From assembly GCF_004792665.1 (NCBI RefSeq), contig NZ_SRZX01000009.1, forward strand, positions 34,631 to 98,630: DNA of 64,000 nt, in the 5' to 3' direction. Source of the DNA: Marinobacter orientalis (GTDB lineage Bacteria > Pseudomonadota > Gammaproteobacteria > Pseudomonadales > Oleiphilaceae). Position numbers and translations under genes: made by a program. Positions 48,759-63,416 of this stretch are shown here, piece by piece (position 1 is the stretch's first letter; each line of letters starts with the position of its first letter). The notes beneath the pieces were generated by a model. That model saw nothing but the letters and a program-made list of their open reading frames with translations. It was not told the origin of the DNA and ran no database searches.

Positions 48759-49321
48759 TGGCAAAGATTAACCTCAGGCCGTGGCGCGAAGAACTCCGGG
48801 CAGAAAAACAGAAACAGTTCGTGGTCATGATTCTGGGCGCGGTCATCATTGCAGGTGGCCTGACATTCCTCTGGAAGACGGATATGGATAACCGTATCGC
48901 CTACCAGGAATCCAGGAACGCCTACATCGAAACCGCGACCAGGCAACTTGACAAGCAGATCAGGGAAATCGAGAACCTCAAGCGCAAGCGTGACGAGCTC
49001 CTGTCCCGCATGCAGGTGATTCAGGATCTTCAGGGCAAACGGCCGGTCATCGTGCGGGTGTTCGATGAGCTGGTTCGCACACTCCCGGACGGGCTGTACT
49101 ACAACAGCCTCAAGAAGACCGGAGAGCGTGTGGATATTGTCGGTATGTCGGAATCCAACAGCCGCATATCGTCCCTGATGAGGCGATTTGAGGAATCTGA
49201 CTGGTTCAACGACCCCAATCTTTCCAACGTCGCTGCTGCCGACAGTGCCCGTGCTGGGTACAGCCAGTTCAATCTGTCGGTTCAACAACAAACACCAGAG
49301 CCCGAAGGGGAGGATAAGTAA
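48758..49321 (+). CDS. pilN: Type IV pilus protein PilN
   Basis: A 187-residue bitopic inner membrane protein. The conserved cytoplasmic tail MAKINLRPWREELRAEKQKQ (INLLPWR-type) binds PilM. A membrane helix spans about 24-42, then a coiled-coil (about 55-90) and a ferredoxin-like periplasmic domain that pairs with PilO. Overlaps pilM and pilO by one base at each end (TGATG and TAATG), showing tight coupling. Confidence 0.95.
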
Positions 49322-49932
49322 TGAGCCTCGCGGACTCACTTAAAAGTCTCAATGAATTCGATATCAACGATCTGGATATCAATAACGCCGGCATCTGGCC
49401 GGCACCGGTCAAGGCGATTGTCATACTTATCGTGTTCGGACTGATTCTCGGTGGCGGTTACTGGTTCTTCATCAAGGACCAGTATGCACACCTTGAAAGG
49501 GTTCAAAACACCGAGCAGGAACTGCGCAAACAATATGAGGACAAGGCCTATCAGGTGGCCAACCTCGACGTCTTCAAGGCCCAGATGGAAGAAATGGAAG
49601 AAACGTTCGGCGCTCTGGTGAGGCAGCTCCCCAGTGAAACCGAAGTGCCGGGGCTGCTTGAGGATATCACCAATACAGCGCTGGGCAACGGTCTTGCCCT
49701 GCAAGAGGTCGCACTGCAGGGAGAGCAGCAGCGGGATTTCTATGCCGAGCTCCCGATCAATATCCGGGTAACAGGAACCTATCATGAGCTGGCAAGTTTC
49801 GTCAGCAGCGTAGCGAGCCTGCCCCGTATTGTGACGTTACACGATCTGACCATAACACCAACTGGCGGTGATGGAGAGCAGCTGAACATGCAGGTTCTTG
49901 CTCGTACCTACCGCTACCGGGCTGGAGAATGA
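49321..49932 (+). CDS. pilO: Type IV pilus protein PilO
   Basis: A 203-residue bitopic protein. A short cytoplasmic tail is followed by one membrane helix (about 30-50, VKAIVILIVFGLILGGGYWF), a coiled coil (about 55-95), and the periplasmic pilus-assembly domain with LVRQLPSETEVPGLLEDITN and FYAELPINIRVTGTYHELAS. It forms a heterodimer with PilN and contacts PilP. Its stop overlaps the pilP ATG by four bases. Confidence 0.95.
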   Translation: MSLADSLKSLNEFDINDLDINNAGIWPAPVKAIVILIVFGLILGGGYWFFIKDQYAHLERVQNTEQELRKQYEDKAYQVANLDVFKAQMEEMEETFGALVRQLPSETEVPGLLEDITNTALGNGLALQEVALQGEQQRDFYAELPINIRVTGTYHELASFVSSVASLPRIVTLHDLTITPTGGDGEQLNMQVLARTYRYRAGE

Positions 49933-50483
49933 GCATGGCGAGACAGCATGCGGCAAAAGCCTGGATGGGTATTTGTCTTGTAACCTTCCTGACGGCGTGT
50001 ACCCAGGGCGACGGCTTTTCCGACCTGGACAAGTTCATGGCAGATACACGGGCCAAGCCCCGTGGACATGTGGAGCCGTTGCCGGAATTCGAGTCGTATG
50101 AAGCGTTCAGTTATTCGGCTGCGGACCGGAGGGCGCCCTTCGAACCACCGATTGATGTTCAGCTCACCATGGTTGATCAGGAGCCGGAGAGCGACATAGA
50201 GCCTGATCTGGATCGGCCGAGAGAAGTCCTGGAGAACTTTGATCTGAAGGAACTCACTATGGTGGGAACCCTGAGTGATACTTCCGGGAGTCTTTTTGCC
50301 CTGATCAGGGACGGCCAGGGTGGTATCCACAGGGTGCGCACCGGTAACTACATGGGGCAGAACTATGGACGGATTATCGGTGTTAACGAAACCCGGGTAG
50401 AGCTGATCGAGATCGTTCCCAATGGCCGGGGCGGATGGGTCGAGCGTCCACGCTCGCTTTCGCTTGACGAGAATGAAGGCTAA
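49929..50483 (+). CDS. pilP: Type IV pilus lipoprotein PilP
   Basis: A 184-residue inner membrane lipoprotein. The signal peptide ends in LTAC, a good lipobox with Cys28 (from the first Met; a second Met three codons in is also possible). An extended Pro/Glu-rich region (about 35-95) precedes the beta-rich HR domain with FDLKELTMVGTLSDTSGSLF and HRVRTGNYMGQNYGRIIGVN, which docks onto the PilQ N0 domain. Fourth gene of the operon, 11 bp before pilQ. Confidence 0.94.
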   Translation: MSMARQHAAKAWMGICLVTFLTACTQGDGFSDLDKFMADTRAKPRGHVEPLPEFESYEAFSYSAADRRAPFEPPIDVQLTMVDQEPESDIEPDLDRPREVLENFDLKELTMVGTLSDTSGSLFALIRDGQGGIHRVRTGNYMGQNYGRIIGVNETRVELIEIVPNGRGGWVERPRSLSLDENEG

Positions 50484-50494
50484 GGGGCGGCAAT

Positions 50495-52609
50495 ATGATT
50501 ATTCAAAGAACCATGCATGAACAAAAAAGTTTGGGGTCGAGGCTAGCGATGTTCAGAAAACTCAATGTATACGTCGGCGTGATTGCTTTTGGGTTGTTGT
50601 CCGGCCTGGCCAATGCGGTCACGCTGGAAGACGTGTCGTTTTCGTCGCTATCCGGGGACCGGGTCGAAGTGACGCTACAGTTTGACGGTCAGCCACCGGA
50701 ACCGAGTGGTTACACCATCGAAAGGCCGGCAAGGATAGCAGTGGATCTGCGGGACACCACCAGCGGGCTCGACAGCCGCAATATATCCCTGGGCTCCGGG
50801 AATGCCCAGAGCATGACGGTGGTTGAAACTCCGGATCGCACCCGGCTGATTTTCAACCTCGCAGAACTGACTCCTTACCAGACAGTCCGGAATCAGAACA
50901 GTCTGGTTGTGACTATTGGTGCTGAAGAAGGTGCCGGGTCTGGCACGTCTGCTGCAGCATCCTCGGCAGTGTCCGGGCAGTCGGGCACGTCTTCTTCGTC
51001 TGGTGACGGCCTTGCCGGTGTCGATTTCCGCAGAGGCAAAGATGGTGAGGGTCGAGTGATTGTGGATCTGGGTAGTGCCAGTACACCGGTTGATCTCTCT
51101 GAGCAGGCCGGTCGAATCCGTTTGACGATGGATGACACCAGTGTTCCGGATAATCTGCGTCGTCGACTTGATGTGACGGATTTCGCAACGCCGGTCACCC
51201 GAATCGATACCTTTACAGAAGACGGTAATGCGGTTGTAGAAATCCGGCCGCAAGGCAACTACGACTATATCGCTTACCAGTCGGGCTCCCAGTTTACAGT
51301 CAGCGTTGAAAAGCTGACGGAAGAGGAAGCAGAATCCCGCCGTGAAGAGAAATTCCCCTACACCGGCGACAAACTTTCTCTCAACTTCCAGGATATCGAA
51401 GTCCGTTCAGTGCTGCAGTTGATCGCAGACTTCACCGGCCTCAATCTTGTGGCCAGTGATACGGTCAGTGGCAGCATCACCTTGCGACTCCAGAATGTGC
51501 CCTGGGACCAGGCTCTGGATCTGATCCTGAAAACCAAGGGGCTGGACAAGCGCCAGATCGGCAACGTGCTTCTGGTCGCTCCGGCCGACGAAATTGCGGC
51601 CAGGGAAAAACTGGAGCTCGAAACCAGTAAACAGATCGCCGAGCTGGCACCGGTCCGACTGGATATTATTCAGGTCAACTATGCCAAGGCAGCCGATATC
51701 GTATCGCTGATTCAGGCAGACGAGGAGCTGATTTCGTCACGCGGATTTATCTCCTCGGATGCCCGTACCAACACCATCAGTGTGCGGGAAACTGCAGAGA
51801 AGCTGGACGAAATCCGTCGCCTGGTTTCAACCTGGGACGTGGCAGTCCGGCAAGTTTCGATTGAAGCACGTATCGTTCGTGCCCAGAACAATCTGGCTGA
51901 AGAACTGGGTGTTCGCTGGGGTGCCCAGGGCCGTGGAACCACTGATGGAGGCACTGACGAATTCATAGTGGGTGGATCGCAGGGCTCACTGGATAGCATT
52001 AATACCGGCGGTATTTCTTTCCCCTCTGATCTTAATGTTGACCTGGGTGTTACTCGCGCAAATTCATCCTCGGTAGCTTTTGGTTACATTGGTACTGACT
52101 TGCTGATCGATCTTGAACTTTCCGCATTCGAAAGCGATGGCCGCGCCGAAGTGGTCTCACAGCCGCGGGTAGTAACCGCCGACCGTCAGACTGCCTCAAT
52201 CAAGTCCGGTGAGGAAATTCCGTATCAGGAAGCATCATCAAGTGGTGCCACGTCGGTCTCTTTCAAGGAAGCAGCTCTGTCCCTGGAAGTGACTCCGCAG
52301 ATCACGCCAGACGACAAGATCATCATGGACCTGGTGGTCAACCAGGACTCCCGTGGTGAAGTAACGGCTGGCATTCCGGCAATCAATACCAACGAAGTGA
52401 CCACCCAGGTGCTTGTAGGTAATGGCGAAACTGTGGTGCTGGGCGGCATTTTCCAGTCAGAGGTCTCAACCACGACTACCAAGACGCCTTTCCTTGGTGA
52501 CATTCCTTACCTTGGGCGTTTGTTCAAGCGCACAGAAAAAATTGACGAACGCAGCGAACTGCTGATCTTCATCACACCGAAGATCATCAAGAGTGACCTG
52601 ATCCAGTAA
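50495..52609 (+). CDS. pilQ: Type IV pilus secretin PilQ
   Basis: A 704-residue outer membrane secretin through which the pilus passes. A signal sequence is centred on VYVGVIAFGLLSGLANA. Two AMIN domains that bind peptidoglycan follow (about 45-135 and 170-275), separated by a Gly/Ser-rich linker, then STN/N0 (LNFQDIEVRSVLQLIADFTG) and N1. The secretin core begins near VRQVSIEARIVRAQNNLAEE, with VVSQPRVVTADRQTASIKSG and FLGDIPYLGRLFKRTEKIDE. The ATG at 50495 has AAGGGG upstream; an internal ATG at 50549 before the signal peptide, also with a GAGG, is an equally plausible start. Confidence 0.95.
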   Translation: MIIQRTMHEQKSLGSRLAMFRKLNVYVGVIAFGLLSGLANAVTLEDVSFSSLSGDRVEVTLQFDGQPPEPSGYTIERPARIAVDLRDTTSGLDSRNISLGSGNAQSMTVVETPDRTRLIFNLAELTPYQTVRNQNSLVVTIGAEEGAGSGTSAAASSAVSGQSGTSSSSGDGLAGVDFRRGKDGEGRVIVDLGSASTPVDLSEQAGRIRLTMDDTSVPDNLRRRLDVTDFATPVTRIDTFTEDGNAVVEIRPQGNYDYIAYQSGSQFTVSVEKLTEEEAESRREEKFPYTGDKLSLNFQDIEVRSVLQLIADFTGLNLVASDTVSGSITLRLQNVPWDQALDLILKTKGLDKRQIGNVLLVAPADEIAAREKLELETSKQIAELAPVRLDIIQVNYAKAADIVSLIQADEELISSRGFISSDARTNTISVRETAEKLDEIRRLVSTWDVAVRQVSIEARIVRAQNNLAEELGVRWGAQGRGTTDGGTDEFIVGGSQGSLDSINTGGISFPSDLNVDLGVTRANSSSVAFGYIGTDLLIDLELSAFESDGRAEVVSQPRVVTADRQTASIKSGEEIPYQEASSSGATSVSFKEAALSLEVTPQITPDDKIIMDLVVNQDSRGEVTAGIPAINTNEVTTQVLVGNGETVVLGGIFQSEVSTTTTKTPFLGDIPYLGRLFKRTEKIDERSELLIFITPKIIKSDLIQ

Positions 52610-52623
52610 TCGGGTCTCACCTG

Positions 52624-52657
52624 AAAAACCGCCGTCACCTGTACGGCGGTTTTTTTG
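52624..52657 (+). terminator. Rho-independent terminator of the pil operon
   Basis: AAAAACCGCCGT and ACGGCGGTTTTT pair around a CACCTGT loop, followed by seven T, 15 bases after the pilQ stop. It separates pilMNOPQ from aroKB. Confidence 0.95.
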
Positions 52658-52735
52658 CCCGTTCGTTTTCCCAAACTTATGGAAAACGTTACCCTGTGAT
52701 ATTCTCACCCGCCTGAATGCAGATGAGCGGAAGTT

Positions 52736-53302
52736 ATGTCCTTGCCAAAACGAATTGTTCTTGTGGGCCCCATGGGGGCGGGCAAAAGCACGATTGGTCG
52801 CATGCTGGCCAGAGAGCTGGGCTACCGTTTTCTGGATTCCGACCGGATCATCGAGGAGCGCTGCGGGGCGAACATCCCCTGGATTTTCGATGTCGAAGGC
52901 GAGGATGGTTTTCGGCAACGTGAAACCGCCATGCTGGCGGAGCTTTCCGAACACCCGCAAACGGTCCTTGCGACCGGTGGCGGAGCAGTAATGCGTGAGG
53001 AAAACCATCCCCTTCTGAAGCGTGACGCCACCGTAGTTTACCTGAAAACCTCGATAGAACAGCAAGTCGAGAGAACCCGGCGCGACAGAAACCGTCCTCT
53101 GCTGCAGAACGATGATCCGGAAACCGTTCTGCGGAACCTGTTCGCCGTCCGCGACCCGATCTATACAGAACTCGCCGATATTGTCATGTTCACTGATCGC
53201 AAAAGCCCGAGGCTGGTTGTGCGACAGCTGGTGAATCGCATTCATCCCCGCACACCGCGGCACAAAAGACAGGTGCGCAAGGAAGGCAGAAATCATGCGT
53301 GA
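52736..53302 (+). CDS. aroK: Shikimate kinase
   Basis: A 188-residue enzyme that phosphorylates shikimate O-3 in the chorismate pathway. [20 protein letters not shown] is the P-loop; [19 protein letters not shown] and GFRQRE bind shikimate (Asp and Arg); [14 protein letters not shown] is the Walker-B-like glycine loop; RNRPLL in the lid has the catalytic Arg. The tail is unusually basic ([19 protein letters not shown]). aroB overlaps its last eight bases. Confidence 0.95.
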   Translation: MSLPKRIVLVGPMGAGKSTIGRMLARELGYRFLDSDRIIEERCGANIPWIFDVEGEDGFRQRETAMLAELSEHPQTVLATGGGAVMREENHPLLKRDATVVYLKTSIEQQVERTRRDRNRPLLQNDDPETVLRNLFAVRDPIYTELADIVMFTDRKSPRLVVRQLVNRIHPRTPRHKRQVRKEGRNHA

Positions 53303-54404
53303 TTCAGTGCGCGAGTTGACCGTCGATCTGGGGGAGAGAACCTATCCGATTGTTATCGGGCAGGGGTTGCTGGGTAGCTATGACCTGGCTCCGTTCGTCC
53401 AGGGTCAGCAGGTGATGATTGTGACCAATGAAACGGTTGCTCCCCTGTATCTCGAGTCTGCCCGGGCCTGTTTCCCCGGCAAACAGGTGGACACGGTGGT
53501 TCTGCCGGATGGTGAGAAGTACAAGGACTGGCAGACTCTGAACCGGATATTCGATGGTCTGCTGGAAAAGCGGCATTCACGAAAAACCACCCTGGTTGCA
53601 CTGGGCGGTGGCGTTGTGGGGGACATGGCCGGTTTTGCTGCGGCGTCGTACCAGCGGGGCGTGCCGTTTATACAGATGCCCACCACACTGCTTTCGCAGG
53701 TGGATTCTTCTGTTGGCGGCAAAACCGGTATCAACCATCCGCTTGGCAAGAACATGATTGGCGCCTTTCACCAGCCTGAAGTAGTGCTGATTGATACGGA
53801 CACCCTGAGAACACTCCCGCCCCGGGAAGTCTCGGCTGGCCTGGCAGAAGTGATCAAGTACGGATTGATCCGTGACACAGACTTTCTCTGTTGGCTTGAG
53901 CAGGAAATTGCCTCTCTCGTTGACCTGGACCCGGCCACTCTGGTGGAAGCCATCTATCGGTCCTGTGCCTGCAAGGCTGATGTTGTGGCGCTGGACGAGA
54001 GAGAAAGCGGGCTGCGAGCCATCCTGAATCTGGGGCACACCTTTGGCCATGCCATTGAGACGTTTGCCGGATACGGTAACTGGCTGCATGGCGAGGCTGT
54101 AGGGACTGGCATGATGATGGCTGCAGATCTGTCCCTGCGCCAGGGGATGATCCGCGAACAGGAACGGACCCGGGCGGTACGCATTATTGAACGGGCGAAC
54201 CTTCCCGCCCGGGCGCCGGCCGGTATGACACCGGATGACTTTCGCCGCCTCATGGCTGTGGACAAGAAAAATGTCGACGGCTCTCTGCGGCTGGTTCTGC
54301 TTCGGGCTCTGGGCGATGCGGTGGTAACCGATCAGGTGGATGTATCGCAGTTGGATGCCACCCTTCGGGCCTTTTGCGTGGCTTCCGATGGTGCTGACGT
54401 TTGA
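53295..54404 (+). CDS. aroB: 3-dehydroquinate synthase
   Basis: A 369-residue NAD- and zinc-dependent enzyme, second step of the shikimate pathway. [20 protein letters not shown] and [20 protein letters not shown] bind [23 protein letters not shown] and [16 protein letters not shown] line the active site; the zinc ligands fall in [22 protein letters not shown] and [13 protein letters not shown]. Coupled to aroK by overlap and 30 bp from damX, the same order as in E. coli. Confidence 0.96.
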   Translation: MRDSVRELTVDLGERTYPIVIGQGLLGSYDLAPFVQGQQVMIVTNETVAPLYLESARACFPGKQVDTVVLPDGEKYKDWQTLNRIFDGLLEKRHSRKTTLVALGGGVVGDMAGFAAASYQRGVPFIQMPTTLLSQVDSSVGGKTGINHPLGKNMIGAFHQPEVVLIDTDTLRTLPPREVSAGLAEVIKYGLIRDTDFLCWLEQEIASLVDLDPATLVEAIYRSCACKADVVALDERESGLRAILNLGHTFGHAIETFAGYGNWLHGEAVGTGMMMAADLSLRQGMIREQERTRAVRIIERANLPARAPAGMTPDDFRRLMAVDKKNVDGSLRLVLLRALGDAVVTDQVDVSQLDATLRAFCVASDGADV

Positions 54405-54434
54405 GTTGCCATTGAACGCAGAGTCGCTCACACA

Positions 54435-55931
<1,497 letters not shown>

Positions 55932-55980
55932 TCGTATTGAAAATCCTCCGTTTCTGTTTTAATCCTAATAAAAACAATCG

Positions 55981-56039
55981 TCGGAAGGCCTCTGTCTGGA
56001 GGTTGCTGCCTGTCGCCAGACTCGTAACCGGCCTTCCGA
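55981..56039 (+). promoter_or_regulatory. Nested inverted repeat in the gltB leader
   Basis: TCGGAAGGCC (55981-55990) pairs perfectly with GGCCTTCCGA (56030-56039), and inside it GTCTGG (55994-55999) pairs with CCAGAC (56016-56021). It lies 50 bases after the damX stop and about 150 bases before the gltB ATG. No T-run follows, so it is not a classic terminator; a structured leader RNA or operator is possible. The rest of the 256-bp gap is AT-rich and may hold the gltB promoter. Confidence 0.5.
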
Positions 56040-56187
56040 AGCCCCAAAATAAAACGTCTTTGGTTTGAGTACGTATTTCTACGCGTGTAAAATAGCCAGC
56101 CCCCATTTTCAGTGTCAAAGGGTGGGATTTTCGTCTGTTTTAAAACAACCCTTTGATTGAAAAGCATTTCTACGTGAGATAACGCTT

Positions 56188-59100
56188 ATGATGACAGGTT
56201 TGTATCATCCCGATGAATTCAGGGACAACTGTGGCTTCGGCCTGATCGCCCATATGAAGGGCGAGGCAAGCCACAAGTTGTTGCAAACTGCCATTGAGTC
56301 TCTGACCTGCATGACCCACCGTGGTGGTATCGCTGCAGACGGGAAGACCGGCGATGGTTGTGGTCTCCTGATCCAGAGCCCCGATGCCTTTTTACGCAAG
56401 GCCGCGAAAGCCGAGTTTGGCAAGGCGCCTGAAGGGCTGTTCGCGGTGGGGCAGGTCTTCCTGAATCCGGACGAGAGCAAAGCTGCTGCAGGCAGGGCTG
56501 TCGTGGAAAAGCGCCTGACGGAGCAGGGTCTGGAGATCATGGGTTGGCGCAAGGTGCCGACCGACGACAGCTGCCTGGGGCCCATGGCTCTGGATTGTCT
56601 GCCATGGATCGAGCAGGTGTTTGTGGTGCCAGCCGAGAAGACAGAGCAGGAATTTGCCATTGCACTGTTTGTTGGCCGCCGCCATGCCGAGCGGGACATG
56701 GCTGACGATTCCGAGTTCTATATCTGCAGCCTGTCCCATCGCACATTGGCCTACAAGGGGCTGATGATGCCGGCCGACCTGGCGAATTTCTACAGGGACC
56801 TGGGCGATCCGGATTTGCAGACTGCCATCTGTGTATTCCATCAGCGGTTCTCCACCAACACCATGCCGCGCTGGCCCCTGGCGCAGCCCTTCCGTTATCT
56901 GGCGCATAATGGTGAGATCAACACCGTAGATGGCAACCGCAATTGGGCCATTGCGCGGGCTGCCAAGTTCAGTGCTCCGGAACTGCCGGATCTGCAAACC
57001 CTGCAGCCGCTGGTCAACCTGACCGGCTCTGATTCCTCCAGCATGGACAACATGCTGGAAGTACTGTTGGCCGGCGGTGTCGATCTGTTCCGGGCGGTGC
57101 GGATGATGATTCCACCCGCCTGGCAGAATGTCGATACCATGGATTCCGAGTTGCGGGCGTTCTATGAATACAACTCCATGCACATGGAGCCGTGGGATGG
57201 TCCGGCTGGCCTGGTTCTTTCCGATGGACGGTATGCGGTCTGTATGCTGGACCGGAACGGTTTGCGCCCTGCTCGCTGGGTAATCACCAAAGACGATTTC
57301 ATAACCCTGGCTTCTGAAATTGGCACCTATGGGTACAGACCCGAGGACGTTGTAGCCAAGGGCCGTGTGGGTCCCGGCCAGATGCTGGCTATCGATACCG
57401 AATCGGGGGAAGTCCTGCATACCAAAGACGTGGACCGCCGCCTGAAATCAGCCCAGCCCTACAAGCGCTGGCTGCGTGAGAACTCCCTGCGGGTGGAAAC
57501 GACGCTGAACCAGGAAACCCCCGAGTTCAAACTGATGCAGTCAGACGAGCTCCATGTCCATCAGAAAATGTTCATGGTGTCCTACGAAGAGCGCGATCAG
57601 GTGCTGCGGCCGTTGGCCGAGAATGGTCAGGAGGCTGTGGGTTCCATGGGTGACGACACTCCCATGGCCGTACTGTCCAGCCGTGTCAGGCACGTGGCGG
57701 ACTATTTCCGTCAGAAATTCGCGCAGGTAACCAACCCGGCTATCGATCCGCTGCGGGAATCGATCGTGATGTCTCTTGAGACCTGCATCGGTGCCGAGCG
57801 TAACGTGTTCGAGGAAACGCCGGAGCATGCCAACCGTATCATTCTGACAACGCCGGTTCTCTCGCCCGCGAAGTTCCTGAAGATTGCCAATAATGATCGG
57901 CCTGGCTTTGAAGTTGCCCGTATCAGCATGAGCTACAGTCCGGAAATGGGGCTTGAAAAGGCTGTCCAGAAGGTATGTGACGACGCCGAGCAGGCCGTTC
58001 GCAACGGCAAGGTGATTCTGGTTCTGACCGACAAGGATCTGAAAGAAGGCGAATTGCCGGTGAATGCCATGATGGCAACCGGTGCAGTGCATCATCATCT
58101 GGTCGGAAAGGGCTTGCGCTGTGACTCCAATATCCTGGTAGAAACAGGCTGGGCACGTGACCCGCACCATTTTGCCGTGCTATTCGGCTTTGGTGCCACG
58201 GCGGTGTACCCGTATCTGGCGTACCAGGTGCTCAACGACCTGATTCGTACCGGTGAATTGATGATGGATCCCATTGATGCCAAGAACAATTACCGCAAGG
58301 GCATCAACAAGGGCCTTCTGAAGATCCTGTCGAAGATGGGTATCTCTACCATTACTTCCTACCGGGGTGCCCAGTTGTTCGAGGCCATCGGTCTGGCGGA
58401 TGACGTGGTGGATCTGTGCTTCAAGGGTGTTCCCAGCCGTATCCAGGGCGCCGGATTCTTCGATTTCCAGCAGGACCAGGAGCAGTTGGCAGCCGTTGCG
58501 TGGAAGCACCGTAAACCGATATCCCAGGGTGGCCTGCTGAAATATGTCCACGGTCAGGAATACCACGCCTTCAACCCGGATGTGATTGCCAGGCTGCAGG
58601 AAGCGGTTACCAGCGGGGATTACGGGCAGTATATGGAATACGCCGGTCTGGTGAATGAGCGCCCGGTCTCCACGTTGCGGGATCTGCTGGGCTTCCGTAA
58701 AGACATCGAGGCCATTGATCTGTCAGAAGTGGAACCGGTGGAAAAGATCTTCCCGCGCTTTGATTCGGCGGCCATGTCTCTTGGTGCGCTGTCTCCGGAG
58801 GCCCACGAGGCCCTGGCAGTGGCCATGAATACTCTGGGTGGCCGCTCCAACTCGGGCGAGGGTGGTGAAGATCCGGCCCGCTACGGCACCGAGAAGCGAT
58901 CCAAGATCAAGCAGGTGGCTTCCGGCCGCTTTGGCGTAACGGCGGAATACCTGCGCAGTGCCGATGTCATGCAGATCAAGGTGGCCCAGGGTGCCAAGCC
59001 CGGTGAAGGTGGTCAGTTGCCCGGTGGCAAGGTCAATGACCTGATTGCCCGTCTGCGCTATTCAGTGCCGGGTGTGACGCTGATTTCACCGCCGCCGCAC

Positions 59101-60636
59101 CATGATATCTACTCGATCGAAGATCTGGCGCAACTGATCTTTGACCTCAAGCAGGTCAATCCCAACGCACTGGTGTCGGTGAAACTGGTATCGGAGCCCG
59201 GTGTTGGCACCATCGCTGCCGGTGTGGCCAAAGCCTATGCCGACCTGATTACCGTTTCCGGTTATGACGGTGGCACTGCGGCCAGCCCGCTGACTTCCAT
59301 CCGTTACGCGGGCTCGCCCTGGGAGCTCGGCCTGAGCGAAACCCAGCAGGCGCTCCGGGCCAACGACCTGCGCGGCAAGATCCGTCTGCAAACCGATGGT
59401 GGCATCAAAACCGGGCTCGATGTTGTCAAAGGCGCCATTCTGGGCGCCGAAAGCTTCGGCTTCGGTACCACGCCAATGGTCGCACTGGGTTGTAAGTACC
59501 TGCGGATATGTCACCTCAACAACTGTGCCACCGGTGTGGCCACCCAGAATGAACATCTGAGGGAGGAGCACTTCAAGGGCACGGTGGAAATGGCCATGAA
59601 TTTCTTCCGCTTTGTGGCGGAAGAAACCCGCCAGTGGCTGGCAGAACTGGGTGTTCGCAGCCTGGAGGAGCTGGTGGGTCGTGTTGACCTGCTGGAACGC
59701 CTGCCAGGTGACACCCCGCGCCAGAAGAAGCTGGACCTGAGCCGCTTGCTGTCCAATGATCATATTCCGGCAGACAAGCCCCACACCTGTCAGGTGGAGC
59801 GCAACCACCCATTCGATGAGGGCAAACTGGCAGAGCAGATGGTCAGGGACACCGCTGAAGCCATTAATGCCAAAGCGGGTGGGACCTGGTCCTATCGGGT
59901 CACCAACTGCGACCGCTCCATCGGTGCCCGCCTGTCCGGTGAGATTGCCCAGTTGCATGGTAATCAGGGCATGGTATCCGCTCCGGTTACGCTCGATCTG
60001 ACCGGCACCGCCGGCCAGAGCTTCGGGGTCTGGAACGTGGGCGGCCTCAACCTGCTTCTGGAAGGGGACGCCAACGACTACGTGGGTAAGGGCATGACCG
60101 GCGGCAAGCTGGTGATCCGGCCGCCAGCCGGTAGCACCTTCAAATCCCAGGAAACCTCCATTGTGGGTAATACCTGCCTGTATGGCGCAACCGGGGGCAA
60201 GCTGTTCGCCGCTGGTACCGCCGGTGAACGGTTTGGTGTGCGTAATTCCGGCGCTCATGCCGTTGTTGAAGGCACGGGTGATCACTGTTGTGAATACATG
60301 ACGGGAGGCCTGATAACTGTTCTGGGCAGCACCGGCCACAACTTCGGTGCAGGTATGACCGGTGGTTTCGCCTATGTACTGGACTTGAACAACACCTTTG
60401 TGGACAAATACAACCACGAGCTGGTGGAAATCCAGCGGATCTCCAGCGAAGACATGGAATCCTACCGGAACCACCTCCGGGGTGTTGTCCGGGAGCATAT
60501 TTCCGAGACCGCGAGCGAGTGGGCAGATCATATTCTTGACAATTTCGACGACTACATCGGCCGTTTCTGGCTGGTCAAACCCAAGGCGGCGAATCTTCGC
60601 AGCCTGCTGGCCAGCACCCGGGCACGTCCCGAGTAA
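56188..60636 (+). CDS. gltB: Glutamate synthase large subunit
   Basis: A 1482-residue glutaminase/synthase that makes glutamate from 2-oxoglutarate and glutamine with electrons from GltD. The first 14 residues form a propeptide; Cys15 in [15 protein letters not shown] becomes the N-terminal nucleophile of the amidotransferase domain (about 15-425, with [20 protein letters not shown]). The central domain (about 460-760) and FMN-binding synthase domain (about 820-1190: [47 protein letters not shown] [17 protein letters not shown] with 3Fe-4S Cys) follow. The glycine-rich beta-helix forms the C-terminus. Length is typical. Confidence 0.97.
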   Translation: MMTGLYHPDEFRDNCGFGLIAHMKGEASHKLLQTAIESLTCMTHRGGIAADGKTGDGCGLLIQSPDAFLRKAAKAEFGKAPEGLFAVGQVFLNPDESKAAAGRAVVEKRLTEQGLEIMGWRKVPTDDSCLGPMALDCLPWIEQVFVVPAEKTEQEFAIALFVGRRHAERDMADDSEFYICSLSHRTLAYKGLMMPADLANFYRDLGDPDLQTAICVFHQRFSTNTMPRWPLAQPFRYLAHNGEINTVDGNRNWAIARAAKFSAPELPDLQTLQPLVNLTGSDSSSMDNMLEVLLAGGVDLFRAVRMMIPPAWQNVDTMDSELRAFYEYNSMHMEPWDGPAGLVLSDGRYAVCMLDRNGLRPARWVITKDDFITLASEIGTYGYRPEDVVAKGRVGPGQMLAIDTESGEVLHTKDVDRRLKSAQPYKRWLRENSLRVETTLNQETPEFKLMQSDELHVHQKMFMVSYEERDQVLRPLAENGQEAVGSMGDDTPMAVLSSRVRHVADYFRQKFAQVTNPAIDPLRESIVMSLETCIGAERNVFEETPEHANRIILTTPVLSPAKFLKIANNDRPGFEVARISMSYSPEMGLEKAVQKVCDDAEQAVRNGKVILVLTDKDLKEGELPVNAMMATGAVHHHLVGKGLRCDSNILVETGWARDPHHFAVLFGFGATAVYPYLAYQVLNDLIRTGELMMDPIDAKNNYRKGINKGLLKILSKMGISTITSYRGAQLFEAIGLADDVVDLCFKGVPSRIQGAGFFDFQQDQEQLAAVAWKHRKPISQGGLLKYVHGQEYHAFNPDVIARLQEAVTSGDYGQYMEYAGLVNERPVSTLRDLLGFRKDIEAIDLSEVEPVEKIFPRFDSAAMSLGALSPEAHEALAVAMNTLGGRSNSGEGGEDPARYGTEKRSKIKQVASGRFGVTAEYLRSADVMQIKVAQGAKPGEGGQLPGGKVNDLIARLRYSVPGVTLISPPPHHDIYSIEDLAQLIFDLKQVNPNALVSVKLVSEPGVGTIAAGVAKAYADLITVSGYDGGTAASPLTSIRYAGSPWELGLSETQQALRANDLRGKIRLQTDGGIKTGLDVVKGAILGAESFGFGTTPMVALGCKYLRICHLNNCATGVATQNEHLREEHFKGTVEMAMNFFRFVAEETRQWLAELGVRSLEELVGRVDLLERLPGDTPRQKKLDLSRLLSNDHIPADKPHTCQVERNHPFDEGKLAEQMVRDTAEAINAKAGGTWSYRVTNCDRSIGARLSGEIAQLHGNQGMVSAPVTLDLTGTAGQSFGVWNVGGLNLLLEGDANDYVGKGMTGGKLVIRPPAGSTFKSQETSIVGNTCLYGATGGKLFAAGTAGERFGVRNSGAHAVVEGTGDHCCEYMTGGLITVLGSTGHNFGAGMTGGFAYVLDLNNTFVDKYNHELVEIQRISSEDMESYRNHLRGVVREHISETASEWADHILDNFDDYIGRFWLVKPKAANLRSLLASTRARPE

Positions 60637-60657
60637 TGGCAGACGGAACGATCAGGG

Positions 60658-62131
<1,474 letters not shown>

Positions 62132-62174
62132 CTGTTCCTGTTTTTTTGGCCTGAGAAGATTTGACCGTGATCAG

Positions 62175-62209
62175 AAGGGCGGCTTGCTGAAGGCGGGTCG
62201 CCCTTTTTT
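62175..62209 (+). terminator. Rho-independent terminator of gltBD
   Basis: AAGGGCG and CGCCCTT pair, followed by six T, 44 bases after the gltD stop. The loop is long (17 bases), so the stem is moderate in strength. Confidence 0.75.
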
Positions 62210-62271
62210 ATTGCCACAAACCGGGTATCATTGCCTTCCAAACTTTTGACCGATAGCAGACTGGGAATTCT

Positions 62272-63342
62272 ATGACCGAGCTGAAAAACGACCGTTTCCT
62301 GCGTGCGCTGATGCGTCAGCCCGTTGATCGCACACCGGTATGGATGATGCGTCAGGCTGGCCGATACCTGCCGGAATATCGCGCCACTCGCGCCAGGGCC
62401 GGAGATTTTCTCAGCCTCTGCAAGAACACGCCGCTGGCCTGCGAGGTTACCCTGCAGCCACTGGAACGGTTTCCACTGGATGCTGCAATCCTGTTTTCGG
62501 ATATTCTTACTATCCCGGATGCTCTGGGGCTTGGGCTTTACTTCGAAACCGGAGAAGGTCCGAAATTCCGTAATACCATCCGGTCCGCAGCCGATGTAGC
62601 TGCGCTGCCCAGGATCAATGCGGAAGTGGACCTGGATTACGTAATGAATGCGGTGTCCACCATCCGCGGCGCACTCAGTGGCAGTGTTCCCCTGATTGGT
62701 TTCTCTGGCAGCCCGTGGACCCTCGCCACCTACATGATTGAAGGCGGATCTTCGAAGGACTTCCGCGAAGCCAAAAAGCTGATGTACGGGCAGCCCGAAG
62801 TGATGCATCAGTTGCTGGATCATCTGGCAGAGTCGGTCATTGATTACCTGAATGGCCAGATTCGTGCTGGCGCCCAGGCGGTGCAGATTTTTGATACCTG
62901 GGGTGGCGTGCTCAGCAGCTGGGCGTACCAGGAATTCTCCCTCAATTACATGAAAAAAATTGTTGCCGGCCTGATCCGTGAGAACGACGGGCGCCATGTG
63001 CCGGTGATCCTGTTCACCAAGAACGGCGGCCAGTGGCTGGAGTCGATCGCGGAATCCGGGGCAGATGCTGTGGGACTGGACTGGACAACGGATATCGGCA
63101 GTGCACGTGCCCGCATCGGCGATAAGGTTGCCTTGCAGGGCAACATGGACCCGGCCATGCTTTACGCTCCGCCGGAACGGATTCGCCAGGAAGTGGCGGA
63201 TATCCTGTCCCGTTACGGTTCCGGGCCGGGACATATCTTCAACCTTGGGCATGGTATTACCCCGGACGTAGATCCGGAGCACGCCGGGGCATTTATTCGA
63301 GCCGTTACGGAGCTTAGTCCGCAGTACCATCAGCAGGACTGA
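62272..63342 (+). CDS. hemE: Uroporphyrinogen decarboxylase
   Basis: A 356-residue cofactor-free enzyme that removes four carboxylates from uroporphyrinogen III in haem synthesis. [20 protein letters not shown] is the invariant substrate-binding N-terminus with catalytic Arg; [20 protein letters not shown] carries the essential Asp; [20 protein letters not shown] and [20 protein letters not shown] are further signatures. Length is exactly typical. It has its own upstream space after the gltBD terminator. Confidence 0.97.
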   Translation: MTELKNDRFLRALMRQPVDRTPVWMMRQAGRYLPEYRATRARAGDFLSLCKNTPLACEVTLQPLERFPLDAAILFSDILTIPDALGLGLYFETGEGPKFRNTIRSAADVAALPRINAEVDLDYVMNAVSTIRGALSGSVPLIGFSGSPWTLATYMIEGGSSKDFREAKKLMYGQPEVMHQLLDHLAESVIDYLNGQIRAGAQAVQIFDTWGGVLSSWAYQEFSLNYMKKIVAGLIRENDGRHVPVILFTKNGGQWLESIAESGADAVGLDWTTDIGSARARIGDKVALQGNMDPAMLYAPPERIRQEVADILSRYGSGPGHIFNLGHGITPDVDPEHAGAFIRAVTELSPQYHQQD

Positions 63343-63416
63343 ATTCCGGGAGTAGCGGGCGGTTGCCGGGCAGTCTATAGTCATATAAGACATGACCGGT
63401 AAACAGGAGTAACCCC

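Noticed and set aside
59086..60531. 481-codon minus-strand frame inside gltB
   Set aside because: Fully antisense to a conserved enzyme; the composition is the usual shadow of high-GC coding sequence.
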